Assembly (NCBI GenBank): GCA_027575765.1
Contig: JANBPT010000200.1
Location: 1-57,319 of the forward strand
Reading direction: 5' to 3'
Source of the DNA: Tieghemiomyces parasiticus
Taxonomy: Eukaryota; Kickxellomycota; Dimargaritomycetes; Dimargaritales; Dimargaritaceae
DNA length: 57,319 bases
Positions 33,769-44,271 of this stretch are shown one piece after another (position 1 is the first letter of the stretch; the number at the start of each line of letters is the position of its first letter). The position numbers were made by a program, and so were the translations under genes. Below the pieces are notes generated by a model. That model did no database searches. It was not told where the DNA came from and saw only the letters and a program-made list of their open reading frames with translations.

Positions 33769-34638
33769 GGTGGATCGTCGTTATCAAGCTGACAGACAGA
33801 GGACAGGTATGGAGAATAGGGATCGCGGGATTAAAGAAAGGAAGGGCAATAGCCTGGGAGGGGCGGTGAATGGCGGTGGGCGTCTGGAAGTTGCTTGCGA
33901 TGCGCAAGTGACTGGGGATGCGGTGATGGGAGGCCTGTGGAATTCTGTTCGCGTAAAGAAGGGAAGGTTCAGATACGCCTATGACGTGAACGTATTCATG
34001 GTTTGCGAAGGGCTGCTTGCTGCGGCATAGTGTAGCCTATTGGTAAATGTCATTATTGACTGCTAGATAATCTTGTACCCAACTCTCGCAGGTCGTATTT
34101 TTCTCATTAGCACGCTCTTGATTCAAGTATGCAGGAGCAGCCATGCGGCAAGGGGGTGATCTTCGCAGGGAGAACTGACGATGGCCACTCTACAACTGGT
34201 TGCCATGCTTTTAGGAAGATACGAGATTTTATCAAGGCTTTAGAGTACATTGGTAGAGAGCTGGGGTCTAGAATTTCGCAAATAGAAGGGTGGAATGGCA
34301 AGTTGAAAAGAAAACGGAACGATGTCCGACCACTTTCTATTAAAGATAAGCGAGTTAGCAACATTAGAGCAAAGCCACAGCATAGGTCAATGATACGAAT
34401 TAGGGAGATTGATAATGAATAGTAGGCAGTAAAGCAAGAGAGGATTATATAACTATGTAGTCTAACGGTCTCAAAGATGCCAAGGCGGACGAAGGGCGCA
34501 GGAAGATAGAGGAGGCGGTCGGTCCAGTGTCGGCTCGGGCATTGGGCGTGCGTGGGGGAGGGGCTAAAATACATGTGGTGGGGTGATGGGGGGATAGGGT
34601 CAGGAAAATACCTGCAGGTCCAGCGACTTTTTAGTCCG
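33769..34638. other. Intergenic region
   Basis: About 0.87 kb between the UBA2 start and the receptor stop, both on the minus strand. It should hold the UBA2 promoter. No gene or clear TATA box is visible. Confidence 0.45.
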
Positions 34639-35712
34639 TCAGAAAGTGTTTAGTGAGACACTGGAGAGAGCCCCGGCACCCTTAGACGGTGGCGGGTTGG
34701 GTTGTATCTCAAGGAACGAATCGGTAGGCTTGGGGTGACGCTGGGCCCGCCATTGCTGGTAAGTCTCGACGACGGCTGGGTTAACCAAGAACACGATGAA
34801 ATTTAGAATACCCTGACTGCTCACTAGGATGGTGGCCAGGAGATGTAGGCTGTGGTTTTGCGAAAGCGACATGTGGAGAGAGACTACTTGTAATGTCTGG
34901 GAAATGAGGGGAACCAGGGGGTACATGACAATACGGATGGCGGACTGACGTAGCTTGCGCACCAGTTCAGCAGGCCGGGCAGCGATGCGGTGACTGGCGT
35001 GACAGTGCTGATCCTGGGTCCCGGTGGACTCCAGCGTGGTTGTAGGGAACGTGGCGGTGGACGAGTGGTCGTGGTAAGGCTGAAGATGAACGGTCTCAAT
35101 ATAATGAATCCCGCGGACGAGTTTGAGAACGACCAGGACTACAATGACAATACTGTGGACGATACCCAGAACGATCCAAAAGTCGTAGCAGAAAATCGTG
35201 AACATGTCGTTATTGAGGGCCGTGCCAAAACTGTAAGCGAACCGGGAGGGGTTGTCAAACCACTTGATATGCGGCACGCAGAGCGAAGGTAAGGAGATAA
35301 TGAACGGGACAGCAGTGGCGACAGGCAGATAGTACTTTTGGAGCGGCTCACGGTCGATATTGGGGTGGAGGAAGGTGAGCTGGAGGTCGGTGGAAATCAT
35401 CATGGTGAGGAAAATGAACCAAATAGGCGAGAAATTGACCACCCAGAAGCAGATACGCAACCAAGCTTGGCTGTCGGCGGTCAGTTCCATGAAGGGTGTG
35501 TAGGTGGCGAATAGGGCGCTGAGTCGGTAGAGAGCATCGGCCAGGCCGATATAGAGGCTAAGGTGGATGGACGGGACGTTCCGAAGCATGGGTTTGTACC
35601 GGTAGAGGAGGAGAACAAGGGCCACGACAGCCAAGCCACACGCAACCGATACGGCGCTCACGACCAGGGTCGTGAGTTCGTAGGTTTGAACGAAATCTTG
35701 TTGGTCAGCCAT
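34639..35712 (-). CDS. Seven-transmembrane receptor, cAMP-receptor/Git3-like
   Basis: The 357-aa protein has seven hydrophobic segments in order: TLVVSAVSVACGLAVVALVL; HLSLYIGLADALYRLSALF; ICFWVVNFSPIWFIFLTMM; LPVATAVPFIISLPSLC; FWIVLGIVHSIVIVVLVVL; VMYPLVPLISQTLQVVSL; and LLATILVSSQGILNFIVFLV. A long polar third intracellular loop, rich in His/Thr/Ser, lies between helices 5 and 6. The helix 6 pattern (RIVMYPLVPLISQ) and helix 7 (SSQGILNFIVFLVNPAV) are characteristic of fungal cAMP-receptor-like or glucose-sensing GPCRs. The polar tail is 45-50 residues long. The ATG at 35712 (MADQQDF) was chosen because the longer frame begins only with a GTG. It probably couples to heterotrimeric G proteins at the plasma membrane. 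The ligand cannot be told from sequence. Confidence 0.8.
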   Translation of the reverse strand: MADQQDFVQTYELTTLVVSAVSVACGLAVVALVLLLYRYKPMLRNVPSIHLSLYIGLADALYRLSALFATYTPFMELTADSQAWLRICFWVVNFSPIWFIFLTMMISTDLQLTFLHPNIDREPLQKYYLPVATAVPFIISLPSLCVPHIKWFDNPSRFAYSFGTALNNDMFTIFCYDFWIVLGIVHSIVIVVLVVLKLVRGIHYIETVHLQPYHDHSSTATFPTTTLESTGTQDQHCHASHRIAARPAELVRKLRQSAIRIVMYPLVPLISQTLQVVSLHMSLSQNHSLHLLATILVSSQGILNFIVFLVNPAVVETYQQWRAQRHPKPTDSFLEIQPNPPPSKGAGALSSVSLNTF

Positions 35713-38700
35713 GGCAGGAACCCGCACGGAGGAGGGGAGAGTAACAACAGGCGATAGCCACCAAATAGCTTCAGCGGCGAGGCTTCACTAGGGTCGGACG
35801 TGCGCCGCACAATTGGAGAGGCCTGGAAATTGCACCACAGCTAGGCTTGGTGGTAGGGAGAAGGTAAGCAGGGGTGGACTAAGGCAGCAGTCAAGAGACA
35901 ACAACGAGGGAGTAGACATACAAATACCAGTTACAGGGCGGCAGACAGGGAAGGTGTTGGGTTAATAAGGAACCGCTCGGATTGTGCTGACTCGTGAAGT
36001 CCGGTTTTATGGTGACGGCGGGCGGGACCAGGGGTAGCGGGTGTGTTGGGGGGGGCCAGGCCGCAGGCCACTGAAAAGCTGGCGCGTAAGGGGCTTGTCG
36101 GCCGCTGTCCAAGTGACGGACAGTGAACCGAAGCGGTGCTTGCTGAAATAAATAAAAAAAGGGCGAAGAGAAAGAGAAGAGGGTGAAGGAAAGGTCAGAG
36201 TGGATGGAGTCGGTCAGGGGCTAAGAGTATTGAATGCAAGCGGCCTTCAGGGGACGGGTTAGGGCGGATATCCTCTGCGCATCGATGGGAACTCTGGTGG
36301 CAAAGTGCGGCACGCGCGTGTACGTACGGCTGTGGTGAAGGATGGTTGACACGTTATATTGGATAGCCGTCGATGATTCGGGCTCAAGCTCGCGCGGGGT
36401 TGATCCTGGAGGTTGACGGGCTAGGACACTCGTGGTTCTTAAAGGTCAAGTTGGAGAGTGGGATAGACGGCGTTATGGCTGCGCTGCTCACTCCGAGAGG
36501 GTACTAGGGCAGCTGGATATCCAAACAAGGACAATAAGTGGCGGATATTATTGAGTCTAGGAACATTAAGGACCTTTACCAAAATAGGGCGACGGCCAAT
36601 AGTGGTTGGAAGGAAATCGGACGCAGCGACCGTTGGCTGGACAAATAGAGAATGAAAAGGGAGCTAGCCACAGCGAGGGGTCAAACGAACGAAGGGAAAC
36701 CCCAGTGACTATGTGGAGGAGACCGAGCGGGAGAGCACCAAGGAGGGGTTTTATTCATCAAGGCGGGCTGTACCACTTGGCCGTCCGCCACTACTGCTTC
36801 TTTACTTTTGAGCTCCACTCATTTCACCACCACCTCCCTTGGTTGCTGCCTGTCAGTCTCCCGCTAGCCTTTCCATCGGGGCGCTTAATAGCTCTGGGAA
36901 ATTTTTGGCACTGATTTACCGGGCGTACACTATTTGTAGCCACCAACCGACGCCAGGGGCGGTCTTTAGAAATTCAAGGGGGGAGGTGAGGCTGAGAGAG
37001 CCAGGTGTGAGGATGCGTGGATTCTCACTTCCCCCGTGGCCCAGGGAAAGTAATTAAAGAACACACCCTCATGCGCCGCTTGGCCCATCGTCTAGGTGTG
37101 ACCAGGCGGTCATGGCCACGCCAGCCTGGCTGAGTGGCGGCAGAAAACAGTGTGTTGGTTCGTGCAGCAACGCTGTGGTATGCGAGCGTGCGTGTGTCTG
37201 TTCAGGAGATGGGAAAGGTCAGAAATTAGGGGGGTTTAAATGGGCAAAACCGGTCCTCATCATTGCCCTAGTCGGCAGGTAGTTATGGACCAGAGCGGCG
37301 AAGACCATGAGGTCAATACTAACGCCAACGGCCGAGTGGGAGGCGCTGGTAGTGCACAAGATATAACCCGGAAGCAGGTGGCAAACGGTGTGCATAATCC
37401 AGCATCCTCCCACTATTGCCCGGGGTTAGCGGTGAGTCCCCCGACCCAGCATTGTGTATCGAGTGTATTCGCAAGTCCAACCACTAGTCCCACGAAGTAC
37501 ATTACGCTGTGATTGTGACCCGACGCTTCATTCACGGCCATACATCTAGTATCAGAAGTAAATTTTGAACCCATGGTAAGGTCCTAGCCGTGTCAGCCAT
37601 GTCATTGACCATCCATTTCTCTTTCGGCTCCGTACCCGGCCATCGCCCTCCCCCACTGTCTAGGCGTGTGCTTGGCTCATGCACGCGGCCCACTGCCTTT
37701 TACGTAGGACTCAGTCTCTGTGCCTATTCGCGATATTACAAGAGAACTTGTATTGGCCCCGAGAATTTATATGTCGTATTTGACCTCCTCAGTCATCTAT
37801 CCTACCTATTCACGCTTACTGTTACCCTTACCAGCCTTTCTTTTCCTCCAAACCGATAGAGATAGGGTCTCTACACGAGTTTCAACCTTCGGCCTTACCC
37901 GCTCCGGAGTTGGGATTTACCTGCTATTTTCTTGTGGTATGACCGGAGCACTGGCCTCCCCAAGCTTTCATTTGTTTAGGGCGTCCAGAATTTCTCCCAG
38001 GATGCCCCTATACAGAGGTACAATGTACGATCCTACGCCACAGTAACTATCACGGGCCGGTGGCGGAATCATCAATTGGGGCAGGTGACACATTGCGCCT
38101 GTAGTTTACCGTGGCTCTACTGTTTCTACTGTTAACCAGGCTGCCAACTTTGGTAATCTAGAAAAAGACCACTTGTAAGTTTAAGTAGATAACCGGCCAC
38201 GAATGCGCGCCAATTACCAATGTCATTGGCAAAGCGACCAAGTGAAGGGGCTGACTACTCCCTAGGCGACACGGTTTAATACCACCGCACCGTTGTACTA
38301 CATAATGACACCCAGGGTTCCACCTTCCTCTTTAACTCCCCTTCCTAGTCACCATTACCGTGGAGTATTGGTCCGGGTAAACTCTCCACCGGCTGGGCAC
38401 TTGACCAGCAGCATGCATGACCCACGTCAGCGACCCTCGGGCGGGAGCCGATAAGGCCGCCAAAGGGAGACGAATGCCAAGTGACATTGGTGTCAGGGTG
38501 GACCATGCCAAGTGGCCGATGTGGGATGGACCACTTGCCGACCCCACCAGCGGGGAGTGGCGGCCTCTTGTCCAACCCGTCCCACTCAGAATCCATTACC
38601 ACTAATTCGTGTTCTTTTTCTCTTACACTTTATCCAGCTGTGTCTATCATCACCTAATCTCACAACAATGCCAGCTCTGCTCCCACCTGGCGGGGCATGC

Positions 38701-41671
38701 CCTGCGTGAGGGGTTTATGCCTTGCTGTCGTGATTGGCTAGCGCGGCCTGGCTGACCAACATGGTTTATTTTTCATTAATGCAAATCCGGCCAATGGTAC
38801 CAACTGACGGTACAGCCCTCAGTCCCTTTTGTCCACACGTCGGTTTTAGCCCTCAGGGCTGCGGTCCCAATTGCGCGATTATTGCGATGACCGGCCTTAT
38901 TGCCTCATTTTTCCTGATAAGGACAGCGGGTGAAAGAAGGTGTTGCCACACATGAAGCCCGTATGCCATTAGATTTTCCCCTGTGACGGCAACGCCATCA
39001 CCTTCCCAAATCCTAATGATATTTTCCCACCGCTGTCTGGGGAAGCGGGGGCTGGAAAGGCAGCCAGGCGAAAATAGCGCAAGGCTGTTCTTCCACCCAG
39101 CACATTAGCCACCTCTGCCGTGGGCCGCAGTCTCACTGGAAATGAAATCGGATTTGGCAGTCTGGTGACTGAGGTTTAACGCGGGTTAACATGGAGGAGG
39201 GTAGAGTCTCCACACACAGCCAATACAGTACCCAGTCCAATGTCAGAATCGTTCCACAAGTCCAGCTGCATGATCGGCGGGATCACCGCCCAGGCTGAGC
39301 AGCTATTCCTATATTATTTTCTCTCATGCTGGGAAGCTGTCTTGCCAGGTCATCATCCACCTTGCCCCAAGGGCGGTGCCTGGTGGGCCTCCCAGTGAAG
39401 CTTGGGGGAAGTTGACTGGGCTGTAAGTCAGGGTTGGGGGGTATCCCTTGGTTAGCTTTTGAGAGGGACCATGCCCACCAATTTGGGCCACTCCTCACCA
39501 CCCTAGACTCTACCTCCAGCTGCCATTGCATTCCTCCACCATACCCAAGAGGTTATCCTCATCCCACGCCACCCTTACTCTTCCCTGTGCATTGAGGGTC
39601 AGTCAAACTAGCACACAATTGCTGGCACTCCCAGGCCACCACCTTGCCTGCACCACCAACTGAGGGCGAGTTTCCTAAGTTGAGCAACTCACTGACAATG
39701 ACCTGGGTAAATCCAACAGGGTGGCATAAGCACCCTCCTTATCTGTAGACTGGGCAGAGCAATGCCAACATTAGTTAGGCACTTAGATACTGAGTTAGCC
39801 ACTGGATGACTGGCACTACATCATCATGGAATGCCTCTCCCCCTGTATGTACCAGTATCCTGATCATGAACCAGCCCAAGGCCAAGGGTACCATGTTGGT
39901 GCAGTTCCAGGCTGAGCTCCACCAATGTCTTGATTAGCTTCATTTCAAAAGGTACTCCATTGATTAGTTGGGCAACCCAGGTGGATATAGTCAGGGCCAG
40001 TACTGGGCCATCCTTAGTTTCTATGCAGCTGAGGTGCAATGCTGGTGGTCAATACCATGCTTTACCACCTTCACAACCACTGTTACCCTTAGCCCTATAG
40101 TTAGCCCTGCATTGTGATCCTCTGGATCCTTGTCAATGGCATCTTTTATGCCACGGCCAATTTTGAAGGAACATTCACTGGCAATCTACATGAGTCAAGT
40201 GCTTTCTCTTGGTCTGAGCAGATTGTAATCCAGGCAGATCACCTGCAACTCCCACTGCATGGGAGAGGAACAGGACCACTTGTACCATGGCACCTGTAGG
40301 GGGGAATGGATAAGCAGAGAGTTGGAGACATTGGTGGGTTATGGCAAAATGGGCAGGTTGGTGATGGCTGCAGCTGGTGGTGACAAGTGAGGGAGGTAGA
40401 CAGGAGGTGGAGATATGGTGTGAGGTAAGCATAGGCTAACCAGTGGCGCCAGTTCACCTGTGGCCAGGCCTGGCTGTACCTACTATCCATTCATGTGCCC
40501 TGGGATTGGGTTGTATTTGGCTTTGAATGAGTAGCCTGGCACTGTCTGGCCAGAATTCAAGGACCACAGCTAATAGAGAATAACTGAAGGTTGGGATTAG
40601 ATTCAGAACTGTTAAGCTGGTGTCTTGTACAACTATAGATATAATAGTATTGTGCTGGGAACTCTCAAGGTGACTGGGAAAGGCACCCATGCTGAACTAC
40701 CTTACCATGCACATACACAATTAGTAAAACTATTTACCAATGAAAGCGTGGGGTGAGTATGGCAGAGAGGAGGCAGCCCCCATTGCCTCACATGTTATTG
40801 TAGATAAAGTAGAACAGCACCAGCATTTGACTACCATCTAATTGAGTAACATGCCCGCTAAGGAAAGCCCTAGGCCTTTAATGCACTGGTTCATCATATC
40901 CAATCAGTTCACTCATGAGTTGAGTAGCTAGATGTGGCTGATTGGCCAGTCAACTGGGCTGGGTGCTAGTAGATGCAAGCCTTCTCAGTGCCATTCATTC
41001 CGTTCCAGTGCAGTAGTGCACAAATTGCAAATAGTAGGTTGGTGGATGCATGACTTAAGCAGGTGCCTGTAATGCCCACAGATGGGGCAGATATATTGGA
41101 AGGGTGGAGGGCCACCCAGAGATGGGGAATGCTACACACTGTCAAGTAAATACAAGAAACTAAGTGACACAATGAAGAAGGAATCATTAAGAAGAGCTAT
41201 GTGGTAGGTCTAATTATAATAACTAAACTAGTGGTAGTGAGGTAGAAGATAATGTTTACTGGGTTCCAACTTTGGTCCTTGTATAGGGTTCTGGCCTATG
41301 GTTTGGCCTTGTTGGTGCATGCTAGTGTAGAAAGGCTTAAAATTGTATACAAACATGGAGATGTAGAAAGTCATTTCCAAGGGTTGATCTAGCAGGTCAA
41401 GGTGAGTTGGGTGATGGTGGTTATTGTCCTGTTGATTCATGAGCAGTGGTCCTGGTGGGTGGTGGCATTGTGAGTGGTTGCTGCCTGGTGCATGGGGTAA
41501 GGTCGTCTTAAGGCAACCACAGACTGTGGCTCATATTAATACAAGATGCTAAGTGACAAGGCCCATGGCAAGGTGTGGGTCTCTGGTAGTTGTATAGAAG
41601 GTTTGGCAACCTCTGGTGGATAATGACTTGGAGGAGCTGTAAACTAATGCACTTGTTATGTGGTCTTGCGG
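35713..41671. other. Long region without a supported gene
   Basis: No frame over these 6 kb has motifs, a good start or a consistent splice model. Composition changes along it: GC-rich near the receptor, then AT-richer from about 37.2 kb. The stretch 39.3-41.6 kb is rich in CCACC/TGGTGG words, similar in texture to 10.9-13 kb, but no clear alignable copy was found by eye. Confidence 0.4.
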
Positions 41672-41801
41672 GGTGATTGGGAACCACCACAATAGATTAT
41701 CCCAAGGTAAAATCTAAGTCTACTATTTCAGAACCATAAATTCTGTGATAGTAGAATAGCCTTTTGGCTATGGCATTAGACTAGGGCCTAATATCAGCAC
41801 A
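41672..41801 (+). repeat. Dispersed repeat of about 130 bp, copy 2
   Basis: Same orientation as the copies at 4224 and 55515. Its left end is slightly shorter (begins GGTGATTGGG). It retains the hairpin loop sequence, the GATAGTAGAATAGCCTTTTG core and the ATCAGCACA end. It is somewhat more diverged than the other two copies. Confidence 0.8.
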
Positions 41802-44092
41802 CCCAGCCATGTTCTTCATGTATGTACAGCAGGCAAATTTGTCCTAACTTCATAATTCCTTGGGTATCAAAGTAGTCCAAACCTTAACATACAGATCATC
41901 TTGCTTGTGGCTCAATTTAGGCAGCTTCATTTACTTTCACCCCTCCCCCCTGGGTTGCACACCTGGTCACATGATAATGCAATGGGATTCCCATTAATCT
42001 TGCAGAGTGACCAGATGACAACAGGTATGATAACCTGCATTATAAAACCTTTACCCTCCAAGAACACTGCTGACTGGGGTGTAAGCCATGAAGAGTCAGA
42101 GTGGCGCCATCATCAATAAGGAATGGTACATGTGGTATTCATCCAAAAATGTCAGCAATAGGGAAAATCCTGGGATGGCAGGACCTATTAAGTCAAGAAT
42201 ATGTTGGAGCCACAAAAAGTGGGATGACATACATATAAAGAAATATTGGCAGCCTCAAGATAATACTTGTTGGGACTCGCGTGCCTCTTGACTGTACCCA
42301 TCTGTAGGTCTAGCATCAGAGCTGACACGGAAGTAAAACCTTATTAGCACAAGAGGATGTCAATTGGGAGATTTTAGATGGAACGTAAGTAAACGGCAAG
42401 GGGTGAGGCTGGAGGAAATGGTGGACAATTATCAGATAGTCAAGCTACAAGGAAACAATTGTGGTGGAAAAGGTGTATCGTAAGTGTAGCAAGTATTAAG
42501 GGAGCATGGATTGGGGTATGGTCCTGGGAGATTGTCTCTCTGAAGAGTGCGTGGTGAAAGAATACTTTGGGGTGTAATAGTACCCAAAGCTGCTACAAGG
42601 AAAGATCTACCAGGGCTGGCAAAGAGCATGACAGTAGTAGGAGGGACAATTGATCGGCATTCATACATTTTTTGTACACCTTATAAAATCTCATGTCAAA
42701 TGCCATACCTCCAGAAACGACATAAGGAAGTGGCCAGGTGAGTATGGCTGTGGTAGAAGTAAACCTAGAGTCGGCTATGGGTGATCGGTAAGTCTGATAA
42801 AAAGTGGTGAGGTTAGCGAAGTTCGTTATCGGAAGAGATGTCTTTAAGGCGTGTGTAACCGAACTGGCCTTTGCGGCTGGGAGTTGACTGGCTTAGGGAG
42901 GGTCGAGCCTTGCTAAGGGCTTGTGCGGGACGTTTCAGCATTATTTAATGGGCAGTAAAGGGTTATACAAGTTGCTTCCGCATGAAATAGAGCCTTTATA
43001 AGGGCTCTGCAGGTGGCTTCCATTAGAGATAAAAAGGGGGTCTAATAATGGTGGTCATTGTACAGTCAGGTTGGTTAGAGTCACCGTCGAGGTGGCCAGG
43101 GGTGTTGTGGCTGCTGATAGTCATTGCGTGTACTGCACATTTAGGCTAGGCATCGGGGTGGGGGGGCGGTGGCCATTGGTTGCCGAGGTCCTGATACGTT
43201 GGCTAGCACATTGTATAGTAAAAAAGGCAGGCCTCATACCAATCAATAGGGAAAGACAAGATATTCTGAGCTAGATGAATTTAGAAGTAAGTTAAGCCGA
43301 CCCTCTTTACCTGATAAAGCAGGCCAGGATATATAAAACTGGGAATAGGCGACAGGCTGCTCACGGACAGGGAGGTGGAGCGGATATCCACGTTTATTAA
43401 TAGCGAAGAAGCGGAACCGCCATGAGGTAAGTCTGTCGGATCGGAGAGTAAAATATACTCCATATGCGAGGCAAGTGTGTATCACACCCTGTCGGCGGTA
43501 AACGTATTAAATCGGGGATACTCTCCCCCGGCGTCGGTTGTCACTCCATCAACAGATAGCTCGCAATTCACACTTCTAATACTATATTATCGAAGGGTAG
43601 CGTGACTCAATCCGACACGGCACGACTTGGTCGAATAGAATGACATTGGCATCCCACCAAAGCCTGATAGAGTCCTTCTCGACCCATTATGCTAGCCGTC
43701 CCTGCTACTATAGTGCCTTTGGTGAATCCTGCTCGTACCTAATGCATGTCACTGTTAGAAGGCGAACTTACTGTTATCGTCGTATTAGTCTGCTCGCCTT
43801 ATTTTTTCATCTATAGGGTAGGGTGTTTATAAGCGAAACCCTTGGTGGCTCACCTTATACGTCACTCGTAACGCGGAATTGCAGAACATCACCTTCGTTT
43901 TCAGGGGTAAGTTTCGCACACCATTGGGTGAACAACGGCATTTGCATGCAGATTAGGTAGAGGGTGCAGACAAGGAGACAGTATGCCATCCCCATTAACT
44001 ACCGCCGTGTCTCGCCATTGCCAGCGTCCGAAAAACGGGGCCCGGTTCCGTCCGAGATGTTTCAAAGGGAAAACGAGGGCTTTGTTGACGGA
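41802..44092. other. Region upstream of the NRPS gene without a supported gene
   Basis: A TATATAAAA near 43330 and other AT-rich words are present, but no coding frame follows. In particular, I find no trace of the missing N-terminal half of the first condensation domain of the NRPS. Confidence 0.45.
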
Positions 44093-44102
44093 TTAATAAA
44101 AG
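44093..44102 (+). promoter_or_regulatory. Possible TATA element of the NRPS gene
   Basis: TTAATAAAAG lies about 180 bp before the NRPS ATG (44272), within the 120-220 bp spacing seen for other genes here. If used, it places transcription start after any upstream exon, so the truncated first domain would be real. Confidence 0.35.
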
Positions 44103-44271
44103 GCTAAACCAGCCCGTGGCAACTTCTCAATTCCCACCCGATGGTACATCGACATATTATTCTGATCCCCTATTACTCAATCTTAATAAGCTTCTATCAG
44201 TTCTACTTCCCTGCCAGGCACCTTGTCTTCCGCGACCACAAGTTAACCTGTAAATCTGTTCAGCGACCAAC

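Noticed and set aside
36606..38046. Several 70-108 codon plus-strand frames in the gap after the receptor gene
   Set aside because: No signal peptides, domain motifs or consistent splice partners were found, and the translations look random.
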